Origin: Hofstenia miamia
Taxonomy: Eukaryota; Xenacoelomorpha; Acoela
NCBI GenBank assembly: GCA_004352715.1
Contig: SCFE01000070.1
Span: forward strand, 608,698-672,697
Length of the DNA stretch: 64,000 nucleotides
Direction: 5' to 3'
Below are positions 1 to 10,316 of this stretch, in pieces (within the stretch, counting starts at the first letter, position 1; each line of letters begins with the position of its first letter). The position numbers and the translations under genes are program-made. A model generated the notes under the pieces. That model was not told the origin of the DNA. It did not search any database and saw only the letters and a program-made list of their open reading frames with translations.

Positions 1-173
1 TTGATGAAGTTGTTATAATTACATGAGAGAACTGTAGCAATTGCACAATATAATTTGTCACACTTCAATTGTGTTTGATCTTTTTTGATTTATTTATATG
101 CTAACCCCCTTTAGGTCTTTTTGGATTTTTGTATAATAAATCTTGCTTAAGATCTGACAACAATTTGGGAGTT

Positions 174-278
174 ACAGTTGGCAGCCCAAATCGTGGTTGG
201 TTTAGGTTTTGTCCACAAGTTTCTGTGGTGAAATCTAGCCCCTTAACAGTTGGCAGTCCAAATTATGGTTGCTTTAGG
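174..278 (+). repeat. Two-copy short direct repeat
   Basis: A segment of about 33 bp starting with ACAGTTGGCAG occurs at 174 and again at 246, a 72-bp spacing, with a few mismatches. It sits in a small open frame (129-317) that has no recognisable domain. I see no gene in 1-530 apart from this duplication. Confidence 0.5.
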
Positions 279-530
279 TTAAGGCTACATATACATGTAG
301 GGAATAACATCTTTTAATTCAATCATTTCATTTCATACATGCACTTAATAACAACACACTACAAATATACTATGCTGTTGGCATATGTGAATGCATAGTA
401 ATTATGTGCTTTTCATTTTATTATTTATCTACATGAGCTGAGATAATAGAAATCTGAGCTAAATTGTTTATTTGAGTTAGAAATTAATACTTGAGAAACA
501 CAATTAGCAAATTGGTGATTGAGGATGGCT

Positions 531-682
531 TCAAGGATATTGCTTTGGTGTGATGCCATGTGAATTGGTCACTGCTGGAAGTCTATTCTTGATGGATAGT
601 TTCTGTTTTTCTCTATCAATAGATGAACAACCAATGCTCTTTCTTTTGCTAGAATGCAGGTCACTCTCTACAATGGTAGCCC
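531..682 (-). CDS. Candidate terminal coding exon, protein unknown
   Basis: On the minus strand a splice acceptor (TTGCAG) is followed by two bases and then 49 open codons ending in TGA at 531-533. The predicted tail is basic and Ser/Lys rich, with segments such as SSKRKSIGCSSIDREK and IKNRLPAVTN, like a cytoplasmic or nuclear C-terminal tail. A 49-codon open frame is not expected by chance at any one place in DNA this AT-rich. The two-base start would join in phase to the exon at 1702-1775 if that exon ends at its last visible base (ACA G plus GG gives Gly). I do not recognise the protein. Transcript data would settle it. Confidence 0.42.
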
Positions 683-701
683 CTGCAACCTTTGATATTA
701 A

Positions 702-1701
702 NNNNNNNNNNNNNNNNNNNNNNNNNNNNNNNNNNNNNNNNNNNNNNNNNNNNNNNNNNNNNNNNNNNNNNNNNNNNNNNNNNNNNNNNNNNNNNNNNNN
801 NNNNNNNNNNNNNNNNNNNNNNNNNNNNNNNNNNNNNNNNNNNNNNNNNNNNNNNNNNNNNNNNNNNNNNNNNNNNNNNNNNNNNNNNNNNNNNNNNNNN
901 NNNNNNNNNNNNNNNNNNNNNNNNNNNNNNNNNNNNNNNNNNNNNNNNNNNNNNNNNNNNNNNNNNNNNNNNNNNNNNNNNNNNNNNNNNNNNNNNNNNN
1001 NNNNNNNNNNNNNNNNNNNNNNNNNNNNNNNNNNNNNNNNNNNNNNNNNNNNNNNNNNNNNNNNNNNNNNNNNNNNNNNNNNNNNNNNNNNNNNNNNNNN
1101 NNNNNNNNNNNNNNNNNNNNNNNNNNNNNNNNNNNNNNNNNNNNNNNNNNNNNNNNNNNNNNNNNNNNNNNNNNNNNNNNNNNNNNNNNNNNNNNNNNNN
1201 NNNNNNNNNNNNNNNNNNNNNNNNNNNNNNNNNNNNNNNNNNNNNNNNNNNNNNNNNNNNNNNNNNNNNNNNNNNNNNNNNNNNNNNNNNNNNNNNNNNN
1301 NNNNNNNNNNNNNNNNNNNNNNNNNNNNNNNNNNNNNNNNNNNNNNNNNNNNNNNNNNNNNNNNNNNNNNNNNNNNNNNNNNNNNNNNNNNNNNNNNNNN
1401 NNNNNNNNNNNNNNNNNNNNNNNNNNNNNNNNNNNNNNNNNNNNNNNNNNNNNNNNNNNNNNNNNNNNNNNNNNNNNNNNNNNNNNNNNNNNNNNNNNNN
1501 NNNNNNNNNNNNNNNNNNNNNNNNNNNNNNNNNNNNNNNNNNNNNNNNNNNNNNNNNNNNNNNNNNNNNNNNNNNNNNNNNNNNNNNNNNNNNNNNNNNN
1601 NNNNNNNNNNNNNNNNNNNNNNNNNNNNNNNNNNNNNNNNNNNNNNNNNNNNNNNNNNNNNNNNNNNNNNNNNNNNNNNNNNNNNNNNNNNNNNNNNNNN
1701 N
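702..1701. other. Assembly gap of 1000 N
   Basis: Exactly 1000 N, so probably a default-size scaffold gap. It cuts the candidate minus-strand gene between the exons at 531-682 and 1702-1775. Confidence 0.95.
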
Positions 1702-1775
1702 CTGTTATGATCTCAGTGACTTGGCGTAGGGCAAGTGCGCCCAGAGATTTCAATCCTCTTCCATCGATGAAGTAT
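1702..1775 (-). CDS. Candidate internal coding exon, cut by gap
   Basis: On the minus strand a TATTTAG acceptor is followed by one base and 24 open codons running into the gap. The peptide contains YFIDGRGLKSLGALALRQV, and local GC is clearly above the surroundings. The single leading base joins exactly to the two-base overhang of the exon at 1874-1922 (GG plus A gives Gly). The intron between them would be 98 bp (1776-1873) with a consensus GTAAGTATT donor. The protein family is not recognised. Confidence 0.42.
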
Positions 1776-1873
1776 CTAAATAATACTACTTTATAATTGT
1801 TATTGGAACATCTGTTAATGCAGTGTGGAATACACAATTAAAGGAAAGAAGAGGAAGTTTAGATAATACTTAC

Positions 1874-1922
1874 CCCGTGATAGCTGGCGCTGATCCCTGG
1901 ATTGATTCTCTAAGTAGATTAT
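1874..1922 (-). CDS. Candidate short internal coding exon (49 bp)
   Basis: The minus strand reads ...ACTAATGCTTCATAACTAG as a possible branch point and acceptor, then 49 bases encoding NLLRESIQGSAPAITG, then the donor GTAAGTATT. It starts with two codon bases and ends with two, so it fits the next exon (1702-1775). It also fits an upstream exon that leaves one base, as the candidate at 11863-11931 does. The exon is very short, so exact ends are uncertain. Confidence 0.38.
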
Positions 1923-3380
1923 CTAGTTATGAAGCATTAGTTTCACCTGGGTAGCGATATTACAATACAACCTAAATGAAAATTAATAAATTTTTCATGA
2001 AATCATAACATTATGGTTTTTCAAGCGTGGCATTACTATAATAACTTAGCAATGATCCTAAATCAAACTTACCCCAAACTTAGACTATTGATGTTTTTTT
2101 GAATCTAAATAAGGAATGCTAGGATGAGGAAAAGTCACAAAATATGAGGTTCTTCCTATTTGATTTGAGCTCAAAATCATATTCTAGTTGTTCTTAGAGT
2201 AACAAAATTACTCCAAACTTAGTTTAACCTTTAAAATAAATTTACTTAGAATCATTTTTTATATAAAAAGCATCACCAAAATTATTTGCGTTAATCAAAA
2301 CAAAAAACTTAAAAAGAATGCAAGTTACGCCATCTACTGTGAATATTTGCGAATCATATATTTTTATATTTTTCTAAGTTATTTGAAGAGCATGTTTTGC
2401 ACACAAGTTTTTTCTCGCAAATTTTACTCCATATTATTATGCAATTCTAGCGATGGTCGATGACATTTGGATATAAATCCGCATAAAATTCGAATTATAC
2501 TGTTTGACAGGGAGAAAAGGCAAAACCCATTTCACTTTGAGCAAGAGATTTGATCATAATTTATTTGATTAAGTTTGAATGTTGGTTCTTAATATGATTT
2601 CATTTACAGACCACCATAAAAAATATCCTGATTGGAAGTCAATAATCTAAGACTGCATTCAACATCAAAAGACTACATGTGCTTGCGCCATCAAAGGAAA
2701 AATGGATGAGATCATAAATTACAAATAAAACCTATTCACTAAATGCTCTAACACCTATAATCAACATTATTATAAGTCATGATAAATGATAATTATATTA
2801 GTTAAGCAATAGATGTTGGCTATATTTCATGAGAATCTATAGAAAGAAACATATTGCAATATAATTAAAATGATTTTGCTAAGCATTGTTAGGCTAATTA
2901 GGTTCTAATAAATATTGTGCGAATTTGATTTTCAATATTAAAAGCTTTTATTATCTTGCCAAATTTCATGCTCTCTACTTTAAAAAATCATCTATATACT
3001 TTACAGCTCTTGCAATTTCTTGCAAAAGCCCAGCTAATACTTGAATTCATCTTATAAGATTCCTTAATTATTTGACAAGATCTTTAAAGTTCTCTAAACT
3101 TTAACACTCGGCATAGCTCGACTCGGCTCACCTCTTTGAAATGCTCTGTGGCCAAGTGATGATGTCGAGAACAACATCTAGAAATATTTATGGAATTTAA
3201 GCAATCTTCGAAAGGAAAATTTTTTCTGTATATATCAGGGAACATGACGGGCAATTTCCGAGACAACAAATTGGAAAAATATCAGCAATTGATCACTTTG
3301 GTCGGACATAACAAATCTTTAGTACTTGTCATCTCCATCTTTCAAAATAGTGGTAAGACGGTGTCGTTTAACATACCACT
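1923..3380. other. No supported gene
   Basis: AT-rich sequence without a convincing reading frame. The open frames at 3084-3269 (minus) and 3190-3402 (plus) overlap each other and show no recognisable domain. The stretch near 3100-3135 has ACTCGGC/GACTCGGCTC words resembling the MITE family at 40905 and may be a decayed fragment. Confidence 0.4.
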
Positions 3381-3387
3381 TGGATCT

Positions 3388-3755
3388 ATAACATCTGTAT
3401 AGAAATCCCAGGAATCTTTTGATACAGCTGTGGTCAGCTGCATAAACTACTAAGCATATTTTATCTTAGATAAATGCAAGGCTGCTTCAAAAACGTGAAA
3501 ACAAAGACATGATTTATGTCATTAGCCAAAAAACCAGCATTTTTTAGATTAACAAAGACAAACTTTATTTTAGTAGATAATATACTCGTATGTTGAATCT
3601 ATAACATCTGGTTTGAAATACTTGGACTCTGATGCAGCTGTAAATATATCTATAAACTTTTAAATCATTTTGTAGCTTAGATAAAAACAAAACTACAAAA
3701 ACGTGATTTATTACATGAGCTGAAAAACCAGCAAGTTGAGATTGCCCAAGATAAA
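3388..3755 (+). repeat. Imperfect tandem duplication, about 205-bp period
   Basis: The order ATCTATAACATCTG ... CAGCTGT ... CTTAGATAAA ... CAAAAACGTGA ... AACCAGCA occurs from about 3393 and again from about 3595, with many substitutions and indels between copies. It lies just upstream of the 51-bp satellite. Function unknown. Confidence 0.5.
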
Positions 3756-3843
3756 CGGCCTGAACATAGAGTCACATAAAAATGGAATAAATCACATTTT
3801 CCATTTTTGTTATTAATATTTTAGTTTCAAAAAATTTCAAATA

Positions 3844-4610
3844 TTTTGTGGAATCCACAAAAATAATTAACAAGTTAAGCAATTCTCTTCTGAAGTTTTG
3901 TGGAATCCACAAAAATATTTTACAAGTGAAACAGCAAATTCCAGCATTTTGTGGAATCCACAAAAATAGACAAATGAAATAAAATTCTATTCTGAAGTTT
4001 TGTGGAATCCACAAAAATAGACAATCGAAATAAAATTCTCTTCCGAAGTTTTGTGGAATCCACAAAAATATTTTACAAATGAAACAGCAAATTTCAGCAT
4101 TTTGTGGAATCCACAAAAATAGACAATCGAAATAAAATTCTATTCTAAAGTTTTGTGGAATCCACAAAAATATACTACAAGTGAAACGACAAATTCGAGC
4201 ATTTTGTGGAATCCACAAAAATCGACAATCGAAATAAAGTTCTCTTACGAAGTTTTGTGGAATCCACAAAAATATATTACAAGTGAAACAACAAATTCGA
4301 GCATTTTGTGGAATCCACAAAAATATATTACAAGTGAAACAACAATTCGAGCATTTTGTGGAATCCACAAAAATAGACAATCGAAATAAAATTCNTACAA
4401 GTGAAACAACAAATTCGAGCATTTTGTGGAATCCACAAAAATATATTACAAGTGAAACAACAAATTCGAGCATTTTGTGGAATCCACAAAAATAGACAAT
4501 CGAAATATAATTCACGTTCGAAGTTTTGTGGAATCCACAAAAATATTTTACAAGTGAAACAACAAATTCGAGCATTTTGAGGAATCCACAAAAATATACA
4601 ATCGAAACAA
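3844..4610 (+). repeat. 51-bp-period satellite with near-palindromic core
   Basis: Fifteen copies of TTTTGTGGAATCCACAAAA (8-bp inverted arms around AAT) start at 3844, 3896, 3947, 3998, 4049, 4100, 4151, 4202, 4253, 4304, 4354, 4422, 4473, 4524 and 4575; the last carries one change (TTTTGAGG). Spacing is 51 bp almost throughout; the 68-bp step spans the single N at 4395. The spacers of about 32 bp fall into two classes, one containing ACAAGTGAAACAACAAATTC and one containing GACAATCGAAATAAAATTC. They often alternate, giving a 102-bp dimer as higher-order unit. Because 51 is divisible by three, the array reads open on both strands, which explains its long ORFs; it is not evidence of a protein. 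Confidence 0.92.
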
Positions 4611-5329
4611 AATTCTCTTACAGACACGATTAACACTTATATTTAATTTAATTAGCGAATGCTTACTATAGTAAACCAATTACTAAGTACAAAAATAAAC
4701 AATAAAAAATTTAATTTTACTTTTACAAATCAATCATTGTAGGACTGCAGCCTCCTAAAAATACAGTGATAATGCCAGCATTTGAATATAGGCATGCAAA
4801 ATTTAAGACATAGCATAGAATAAATATTTAAACATTGTTTCGAATTGAAGCATCTAGCAGAAAAATCCCTTAGTCACTTCAATGCTTTTGAGGAAAATGG
4901 CAAAAAATTGAAAGAAAGGGTGAAATCTAGTATACAATTACAATATAATTTGCAAGTAAAATATACTAACTGAGCTAGTCTCAAAAAATGGCCGACTTTT
5001 TATGAAAGTAGAATAAAAATGTATAAAATATAATTCAGCTAGTGTACTAAATATACTGTTTTTATTGGTTTTACGAAAAGTCGGAATTATTTGGTCGCTG
5101 CTTGCGTGCATTAGCAAATACACCCATTATTGCTAAAGCATAATTATTCAACTTAATGAATTAAATCATGCAAAACATAACCCTAATACAATAACACATT
5201 TTGAAAAAATCTTACTATGCACAAACATTTTTCTTTCCAAAAAAGCACATCTTGCTCTTTGAAAAAAACCAAAGAAGTTGATGATATCTTCGACTCAATG
5301 TAAGAATCTCTATATAATGCTACTTGTAT

Positions 5330-5337
5330 GTAAATAA
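5330..5337 (+). repeat. Left 8-bp target site duplication of the hAT element
   Basis: GTAAATAA directly precedes the element and is repeated without mismatch at 7900-7907 directly after it. Eight base pairs is the normal hAT duplication length. Confidence 0.95.
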
Positions 5338-5368
5338 TAGAGATGAGCGCGGAGTCAAAATTTTAAAC

Positions 5369-5460
5369 CGCAACCGCACCGCAAGATCAGATTTCGAACC
5401 GCAACCGCACCGCACCGCAAGAATTTCCACCGCAACCGCACCGCTCCGCAAGAACTTTCA
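5369..5460 (+). promoter_or_regulatory. Left subterminal repeat cluster of the hAT element
   Basis: Several copies of CCGCAACCGCACCGC and shorter CCGCAAG units are packed between the left inverted repeat and the transposase stop codon. The right end has a matching cluster (about 7805-7884) with CCGCAACC, CCGCACCGC and CCGCGG. In known hAT elements such arrays bind the transposase; that role here is inferred. Confidence 0.6.
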
Positions 5461-5605
5461 TTATATCCGCAAGACTCCGCAAAAAATACAAGGAGAATTT
5501 AAACTTTTTAAAAAAAATAATACTACAAAGGTTATCACATATGTAAGGTTGTACAAATGAAATTTTACTTCCTGGCAAAGTGGACGAATGGCAAATTAGC
5601 ACCGA

Positions 5606-7435
5606 TTAAAATGCTTGGCTGAAGTGCTTGTTGAAAAGAATTGCTTCAAGAGTATCTGGTTCCATGTTCTGGCGCCGTTCTTCTAAAGTGCGCCCCGAAG
5701 CAGAGAAAATTCGTTCACTGGTCGCCTCCGATGCCGGAATGGCTAGTATAAAACTAGCCAGCTTGCTTAGTTTCGGAAAGTCGGCTGTGTTCTGTGACCA
5801 CCACTCCAACAGATTTTCACAGGAAATGATTGTACGCTCGATGTACCGATCCACCTCATCAGTACCAATTGTGGGAGCAAACTCAGAAACAACCGATTTA
5901 CTCATTTTCGCTGGGGGTGGGTCGACGGGTTCCTGTTCACCCAAACCAAGTGTAACTAGGATTTTTCGTACCTCTTCAAAGGTTTTCTTCTTGTCACAGG
6001 TAGAAAGGAATGGCAAATGCTTCAGTTTGGGGTGTAAAAACGTGGCAATGTAGTGCAGGGTCGAGATATTCCATTTCTCCTCTAGAGCACATTTGAAAGC
6101 GTTTTTGAAAAGCTTCATTGATTGGATGTCGCCATTTTCAACGTTTGAAAGATTCTTGAGCTTGAAAAACCACGGTACCACAAGGTGCAAAGTGGGCGAT
6201 TTATCTCCTGAAAGTTCTTCACTGCAAGCTTTGACTTGACCCAAGAAATGTAAAAGATGTTCCACGAGCGGCTTTTCAATAGCAAAAATCAAGTGCATCT
6301 CATTTCGTGTAATCAGAATTGAAACCAGTTTTTCGAAATTTTCGTTGATTGAATCCAACATGCTGTGCACAGTGTTCCAGCGCGTTGCCACTTCTTGCTT
6401 CAAAGAAAGAGATAACTGAGATTGCAGACCGGTTTTCTTGATGTGCTGGACAAGCTTTTTTGCGGCGGAGATGAGGGCTTCGATTTCTTTTAATTCGAGT
6501 GACTTTCGTACCGCAAGGTTTAAACAGTGACAAGAGCATCTAATGTGAATTTCATTTTCGAGAGCTTTGACGAGATTCGAAGCGTTGTCTGTGACAAAGG
6601 CATAAAACGAATTTTCCGGAACAGCGAATTCTTCCAGAAGATTTTTGATAAAATCCACAATGACTTCTGAAGTCTTTGACTGGTTAAAACGTCTAGTTGC
6701 CAAAGAAATCCACTTCAGTTTAAAGTTACTGATGAAGTGCATGGTAACTGTAACATAGGAGTCACTAGAAAATTCGTTTGTCCAGAAGTCTAGAGTGATG
6801 GCAAACCGATTCATATTTTTTGAAACAATGAATTCTTTGAAAGCAGCACGGTTCTTTTTCGCCTTTTCTTTCAAAGCATTTGAAACAGTCGTTCGATGTG
6901 GAAGCATTTCGCAAATTGGTACCTCTGGCAAATCTTGGCGACCATGAGAGTATCCAATTTTGTAAATGGCCTCGGCAAATTCGGAAAAACCACTTCCAGA
7001 AACAGCAGTGAAAGGCCTCATGTCCGTAGAACACATGGAAACTAACGCATCTGTGACTTTCCTTTTATCTTGAAGTGACAAAACAGGGACCTTTCGTGGA
7101 GCAAAAAATGACGAAATCGACGTACTTGGAGTTTTTTTGCACTTGCCAAAGTGTTGAGTTAAAAATGAGGTCCCTGTCGAATGGGGGTTGTGGTGAAAAG
7201 CTTCTTTGCACGAAGAACAAATAACCCAATCAACTGGTTTTTCGGCCATTGTAACCCGCTTAAAGTGTTTCCAAATTTCGCTTTTGCCCGAACACGTCTC
7301 AGTACCGAGTTCTCCATTGTTGAGCTTCGAAAGTACTAGGTGCTTATTCAGGTTGGCCATGGCGCAAGTTGTGAGATGCAGATCGACTGTTTTCAAAAAC
7401 CGTGCGTCGGAATTTGATTGGCTGTCACATGACAA
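5606..7435 (-). CDS. hAT transposase with BED zinc finger, intact
   Basis: The 609-codon protein should cut and paste the surrounding element. In order it shows an N-terminal BED-type finger (IWKHFKRV at 54-61, C73, C76, H95, C99), a DRPF-like DNA-binding segment near 138-160, then the split RNase-H-like catalytic core with D216 (ITLDFWTNE), D283 (VTDNASN), a CxxH pair at C300/H303 and W353. It ends with the hAT dimerisation region containing E574 (EATSERIFSASG). Spacing and order match the DDE set of Hermes-like hAT enzymes, and the length is normal for the family. The listed start is the first Met; Met26 (7360, MANLNKH) is an alternative start. No frameshift or internal stop is present. GC is above the surroundings, as expected for a recently arrived gene. 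Confidence 0.95.
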   Translation of the reverse strand: MSCDSQSNSDARFLKTVDLHLTTCAMANLNKHLVLSKLNNGELGTETCSGKSEIWKHFKRVTMAEKPVDWVICSSCKEAFHHNPHSTGTSFLTQHFGKCKKTPSTSISSFFAPRKVPVLSLQDKRKVTDALVSMCSTDMRPFTAVSGSGFSEFAEAIYKIGYSHGRQDLPEVPICEMLPHRTTVSNALKEKAKKNRAAFKEFIVSKNMNRFAITLDFWTNEFSSDSYVTVTMHFISNFKLKWISLATRRFNQSKTSEVIVDFIKNLLEEFAVPENSFYAFVTDNASNLVKALENEIHIRCSCHCLNLAVRKSLELKEIEALISAAKKLVQHIKKTGLQSQLSLSLKQEVATRWNTVHSMLDSINENFEKLVSILITRNEMHLIFAIEKPLVEHLLHFLGQVKACSEELSGDKSPTLHLVVPWFFKLKNLSNVENGDIQSMKLFKNAFKCALEEKWNISTLHYIATFLHPKLKHLPFLSTCDKKKTFEEVRKILVTLGLGEQEPVDPPPAKMSKSVVSEFAPTIGTDEVDRYIERTIISCENLLEWWSQNTADFPKLSKLASFILAIPASEATSERIFSASGRTLEERRQNMEPDTLEAILFNKHFSQAF

Positions 7436-7899
7436 ATCAATTACACGTTATTTGATTGTAATCCCTTCACTCATTTTCTGTACAATTGCCATTCAATTGA
7501 GAGTGTTTGTTTCCAGAAACCCTGCATGGCTGGTAATTCAAATATAATTTTGGAAGCGAAGGATTTCTATTTCAAGGGTTTGTATTGAGAGTGATAATGC
7601 GTCATTGGACCGGAGCTATTAGTTCAAACATTGCAATAAATTGAGTTCATTTAATTTCAAATAATATTTTGTAATAGTTTACTTTCACTGAACTCCGCTA
7701 GAGGGCTTGTAAATACATTTAATTAAATTTCGTGTAATGACGCACGCAACATTCACAGTTGCAGGCAGCTATACGCCAGATTCACATTAATTTACAAATC
7801 AACAAACCGCAACCACACCGCACCACAGAAAATGTATCCGCAAACGCACCGCGGTTAACCACGGACTCCGCGGATTAATCCGCACCGCGCTCATCTCTA

Positions 7900-7907
7900 G
7901 TAAATAA
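7900..7907 (+). repeat. Right 8-bp target site duplication of the hAT element
   Basis: GTAAATAA, identical to 5330-5337. Confidence 0.95.
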
Positions 7908-8110
7908 TATCCGATGCTTTTAGTACTCCGTCCATTGTGAAAATTGCATTGTCCAATACAGTAGATATACTTCTGCAAAATCAACCAAAGTCTATAGAAA
8001 TTTTTGTTCCAACTTTCCATTGTCATTTAATGGGCACTCGCAGCACTGTTAAAAATGTAGTGTTGCAAGAAAATAACTTTTAAGGAGGCTCATGAGCACG
8101 AACGATTCAC

Positions 8111-8227
8111 CTATTTAGCATATGCCTTGGCGGCGAGATTTACTCTATAGAAATATTCGCACTTCATCTGAAAGACTTCTTTTCTATCACTGCATTTTAC
8201 TACTTTGTTAACTGCAGCACTGTTTGA
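8111..8227 (-). CDS. Candidate terminal coding exon, protein unknown
   Basis: The minus strand has a plausible acceptor (TAATTGTGCATTACAG) followed by 38 open codons and a TAG stop. The peptide contains VVKCSDRKEVFQMKCEY and ends NLAAKAYAK, with coding-like composition. The frame stays open further upstream to a Met at 8308, but that part looks like intron. It could pair with the possible first exon near 9735 across the 1000-N gap. No family recognised. Confidence 0.28.
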   Translation of the reverse strand, partial: SNSAAVNKVVKCSDRKEVFQMKCEYFYRVNLAAKAYAK

Positions 8228-8674
8228 CTGTAATGCACAATTACAAATGCAGATTTGCGCAATGCAAATGAGTAATCCACATTTATTATAACTTATGATA
8301 TTAAACAAGTAGGCCTAATTAAAGCTTCCGCNAAATACTCAGCATGACATCCAGCTGCACACAATAGCATTCGCTTTGCATGTGTGAGGAAAGCAATGCT
8401 TCCACTGATCATTGCTTTGACAGCATGCAATGCAGATTTATTCTTTGGCTGCTATTATAAATTCAAGTCGCTTTGGGTTTCTATATAGTAATCTGCAAAT
8501 ACAGAATATGTAGTTGGTGAATTGGTTCATACGTCATACCAATTAATTTCTACTTACTGTAATGAAAAGGACCCTTTGCACGCATGCTGGAATACTAAAG
8601 CATTTACATTATTTATATGCATGTACAGTAGCAGTATATAGAGATTCTCACATTAAGTCAAAGATATCACCAAA

Positions 8675-9674
8675 NNNNNNNNNNNNNNNNNNNNNNNNNN
8701 NNNNNNNNNNNNNNNNNNNNNNNNNNNNNNNNNNNNNNNNNNNNNNNNNNNNNNNNNNNNNNNNNNNNNNNNNNNNNNNNNNNNNNNNNNNNNNNNNNNN
8801 NNNNNNNNNNNNNNNNNNNNNNNNNNNNNNNNNNNNNNNNNNNNNNNNNNNNNNNNNNNNNNNNNNNNNNNNNNNNNNNNNNNNNNNNNNNNNNNNNNNN
8901 NNNNNNNNNNNNNNNNNNNNNNNNNNNNNNNNNNNNNNNNNNNNNNNNNNNNNNNNNNNNNNNNNNNNNNNNNNNNNNNNNNNNNNNNNNNNNNNNNNNN
9001 NNNNNNNNNNNNNNNNNNNNNNNNNNNNNNNNNNNNNNNNNNNNNNNNNNNNNNNNNNNNNNNNNNNNNNNNNNNNNNNNNNNNNNNNNNNNNNNNNNNN
9101 NNNNNNNNNNNNNNNNNNNNNNNNNNNNNNNNNNNNNNNNNNNNNNNNNNNNNNNNNNNNNNNNNNNNNNNNNNNNNNNNNNNNNNNNNNNNNNNNNNNN
9201 NNNNNNNNNNNNNNNNNNNNNNNNNNNNNNNNNNNNNNNNNNNNNNNNNNNNNNNNNNNNNNNNNNNNNNNNNNNNNNNNNNNNNNNNNNNNNNNNNNNN
9301 NNNNNNNNNNNNNNNNNNNNNNNNNNNNNNNNNNNNNNNNNNNNNNNNNNNNNNNNNNNNNNNNNNNNNNNNNNNNNNNNNNNNNNNNNNNNNNNNNNNN
9401 NNNNNNNNNNNNNNNNNNNNNNNNNNNNNNNNNNNNNNNNNNNNNNNNNNNNNNNNNNNNNNNNNNNNNNNNNNNNNNNNNNNNNNNNNNNNNNNNNNNN
9501 NNNNNNNNNNNNNNNNNNNNNNNNNNNNNNNNNNNNNNNNNNNNNNNNNNNNNNNNNNNNNNNNNNNNNNNNNNNNNNNNNNNNNNNNNNNNNNNNNNNN
9601 NNNNNNNNNNNNNNNNNNNNNNNNNNNNNNNNNNNNNNNNNNNNNNNNNNNNNNNNNNNNNNNNNNNNNNNNNN
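8675..9674. other. Assembly gap of 1000 N
   Basis: Exactly 1000 N. Confidence 0.95.
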
Positions 9675-9735
9675 GGAAAAACCCTACACCTATCCATAAC
9701 TTAGCTGCAATACAACAATCGAGCGCGATACCCAT
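9675..9735 (-). CDS. Possible first coding exon, cut by gap
   Basis: On the minus strand an ATG at 9733-9735 in good start context (A at -3, G at +4) opens a frame beginning MGIALDCCIAAKLWIGVGF that runs into the gap. The stretch is hydrophobic, like a signal anchor or membrane segment. The DNA upstream (9736-10080) is less AT-rich than the surroundings and could be a promoter region. With only about 20 codons this is weak evidence. Confidence 0.2.
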
Positions 9736-10284
9736 TAATTACTCCTCCACTGCTAGCACTACGATTGTTGCACACAGAAAACCGTTTAGCTTTGCATAAC
9801 GTAATAAATAATCAAACCGCAATAACAAAAGAAAATATAACGAGGTTAATGTTCATCATATTCACAGCTCGTGGTTTCTATTTATACAAAATTTATTAAA
9901 ACATATTTACCGATTAAATGCTGCTAAACAAGTACCAGTCGCCTAATTTCAATTTTGGTTTTCCCACGGTTTAAATTTCTGCGTACCTCGTGGCTATGCA
10001 GAACTGTGTGCAGGCGTTTCGTCCACACTTAATTTTGTCAAACCATTTTGGCGACTACTACTTGCCGAAATTAAACTATCAAAATTAATAAATGCATTTT
10101 CCAAGAATTAACACAAATCATCGATAGAGTTTTGGTTGTTCTTTCTTGGATGATGCTACAGTATCCAAAGAAAACATCTGTATTGTAAAATTCTAAGTCT
10201 TTTAGTTTTTGTATGCTATGATTTTTTGCATTTTTGGTTGCTTTAAGGAGAAGACAATCTGTGAAAAAAGCTATATCAAGTTTA

Positions 10285-10316
<32 letters not shown>

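Larger units (their letters stand above)
5338..7899 (-). mobile_element. Complete hAT DNA transposon, 2562 bp
   Basis: The element starts with TAGAGATGAGCGCGG (5338-5352) and ends with its exact reverse complement (7885-7899), flanked by the perfect 8-bp duplication GTAAATAA. Both inner flanks are filled with short CCGCAACCGCACC-like words (about 5369-5460 at the left, 7805-7884 at the right), likely subterminal binding sites for the transposase. One uninterrupted transposase gene on the minus strand fills most of the interior. Perfect repeats, perfect target duplication and an intact gene point to a recent, possibly autonomous copy. The first base is T where many hAT ends begin with C. Confidence 0.96.

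Noticed and set aside
698-1837. Long frames spanning N gaps (also at 8562-9735, 46605-47388, 48514-49775, 50805-51974)
   Set aside because: They consist mostly of N; only the flanking sequence was judged.
1863-1900. U1 snRNA copy suggested by ATACTTACC
   Set aside because: The match stops after nine bases. The motif is better explained as a minus-strand GTAAGTAT splice donor.
3772-4636. CRISPR array or a repeat protein of 17-residue units
   Set aside because: Spacers fall into only two recurring classes, the genome is animal, no cas genes are present, and open frames exist on both strands simply because the period is a multiple of three.
5628-7547. Plus-strand and second-frame ORFs inside the hAT element (5628-6053, 6300-6539, 6765-7034, 7206-7547)
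   Set aside because: They lie over or opposite the transposase, which has the full domain set.
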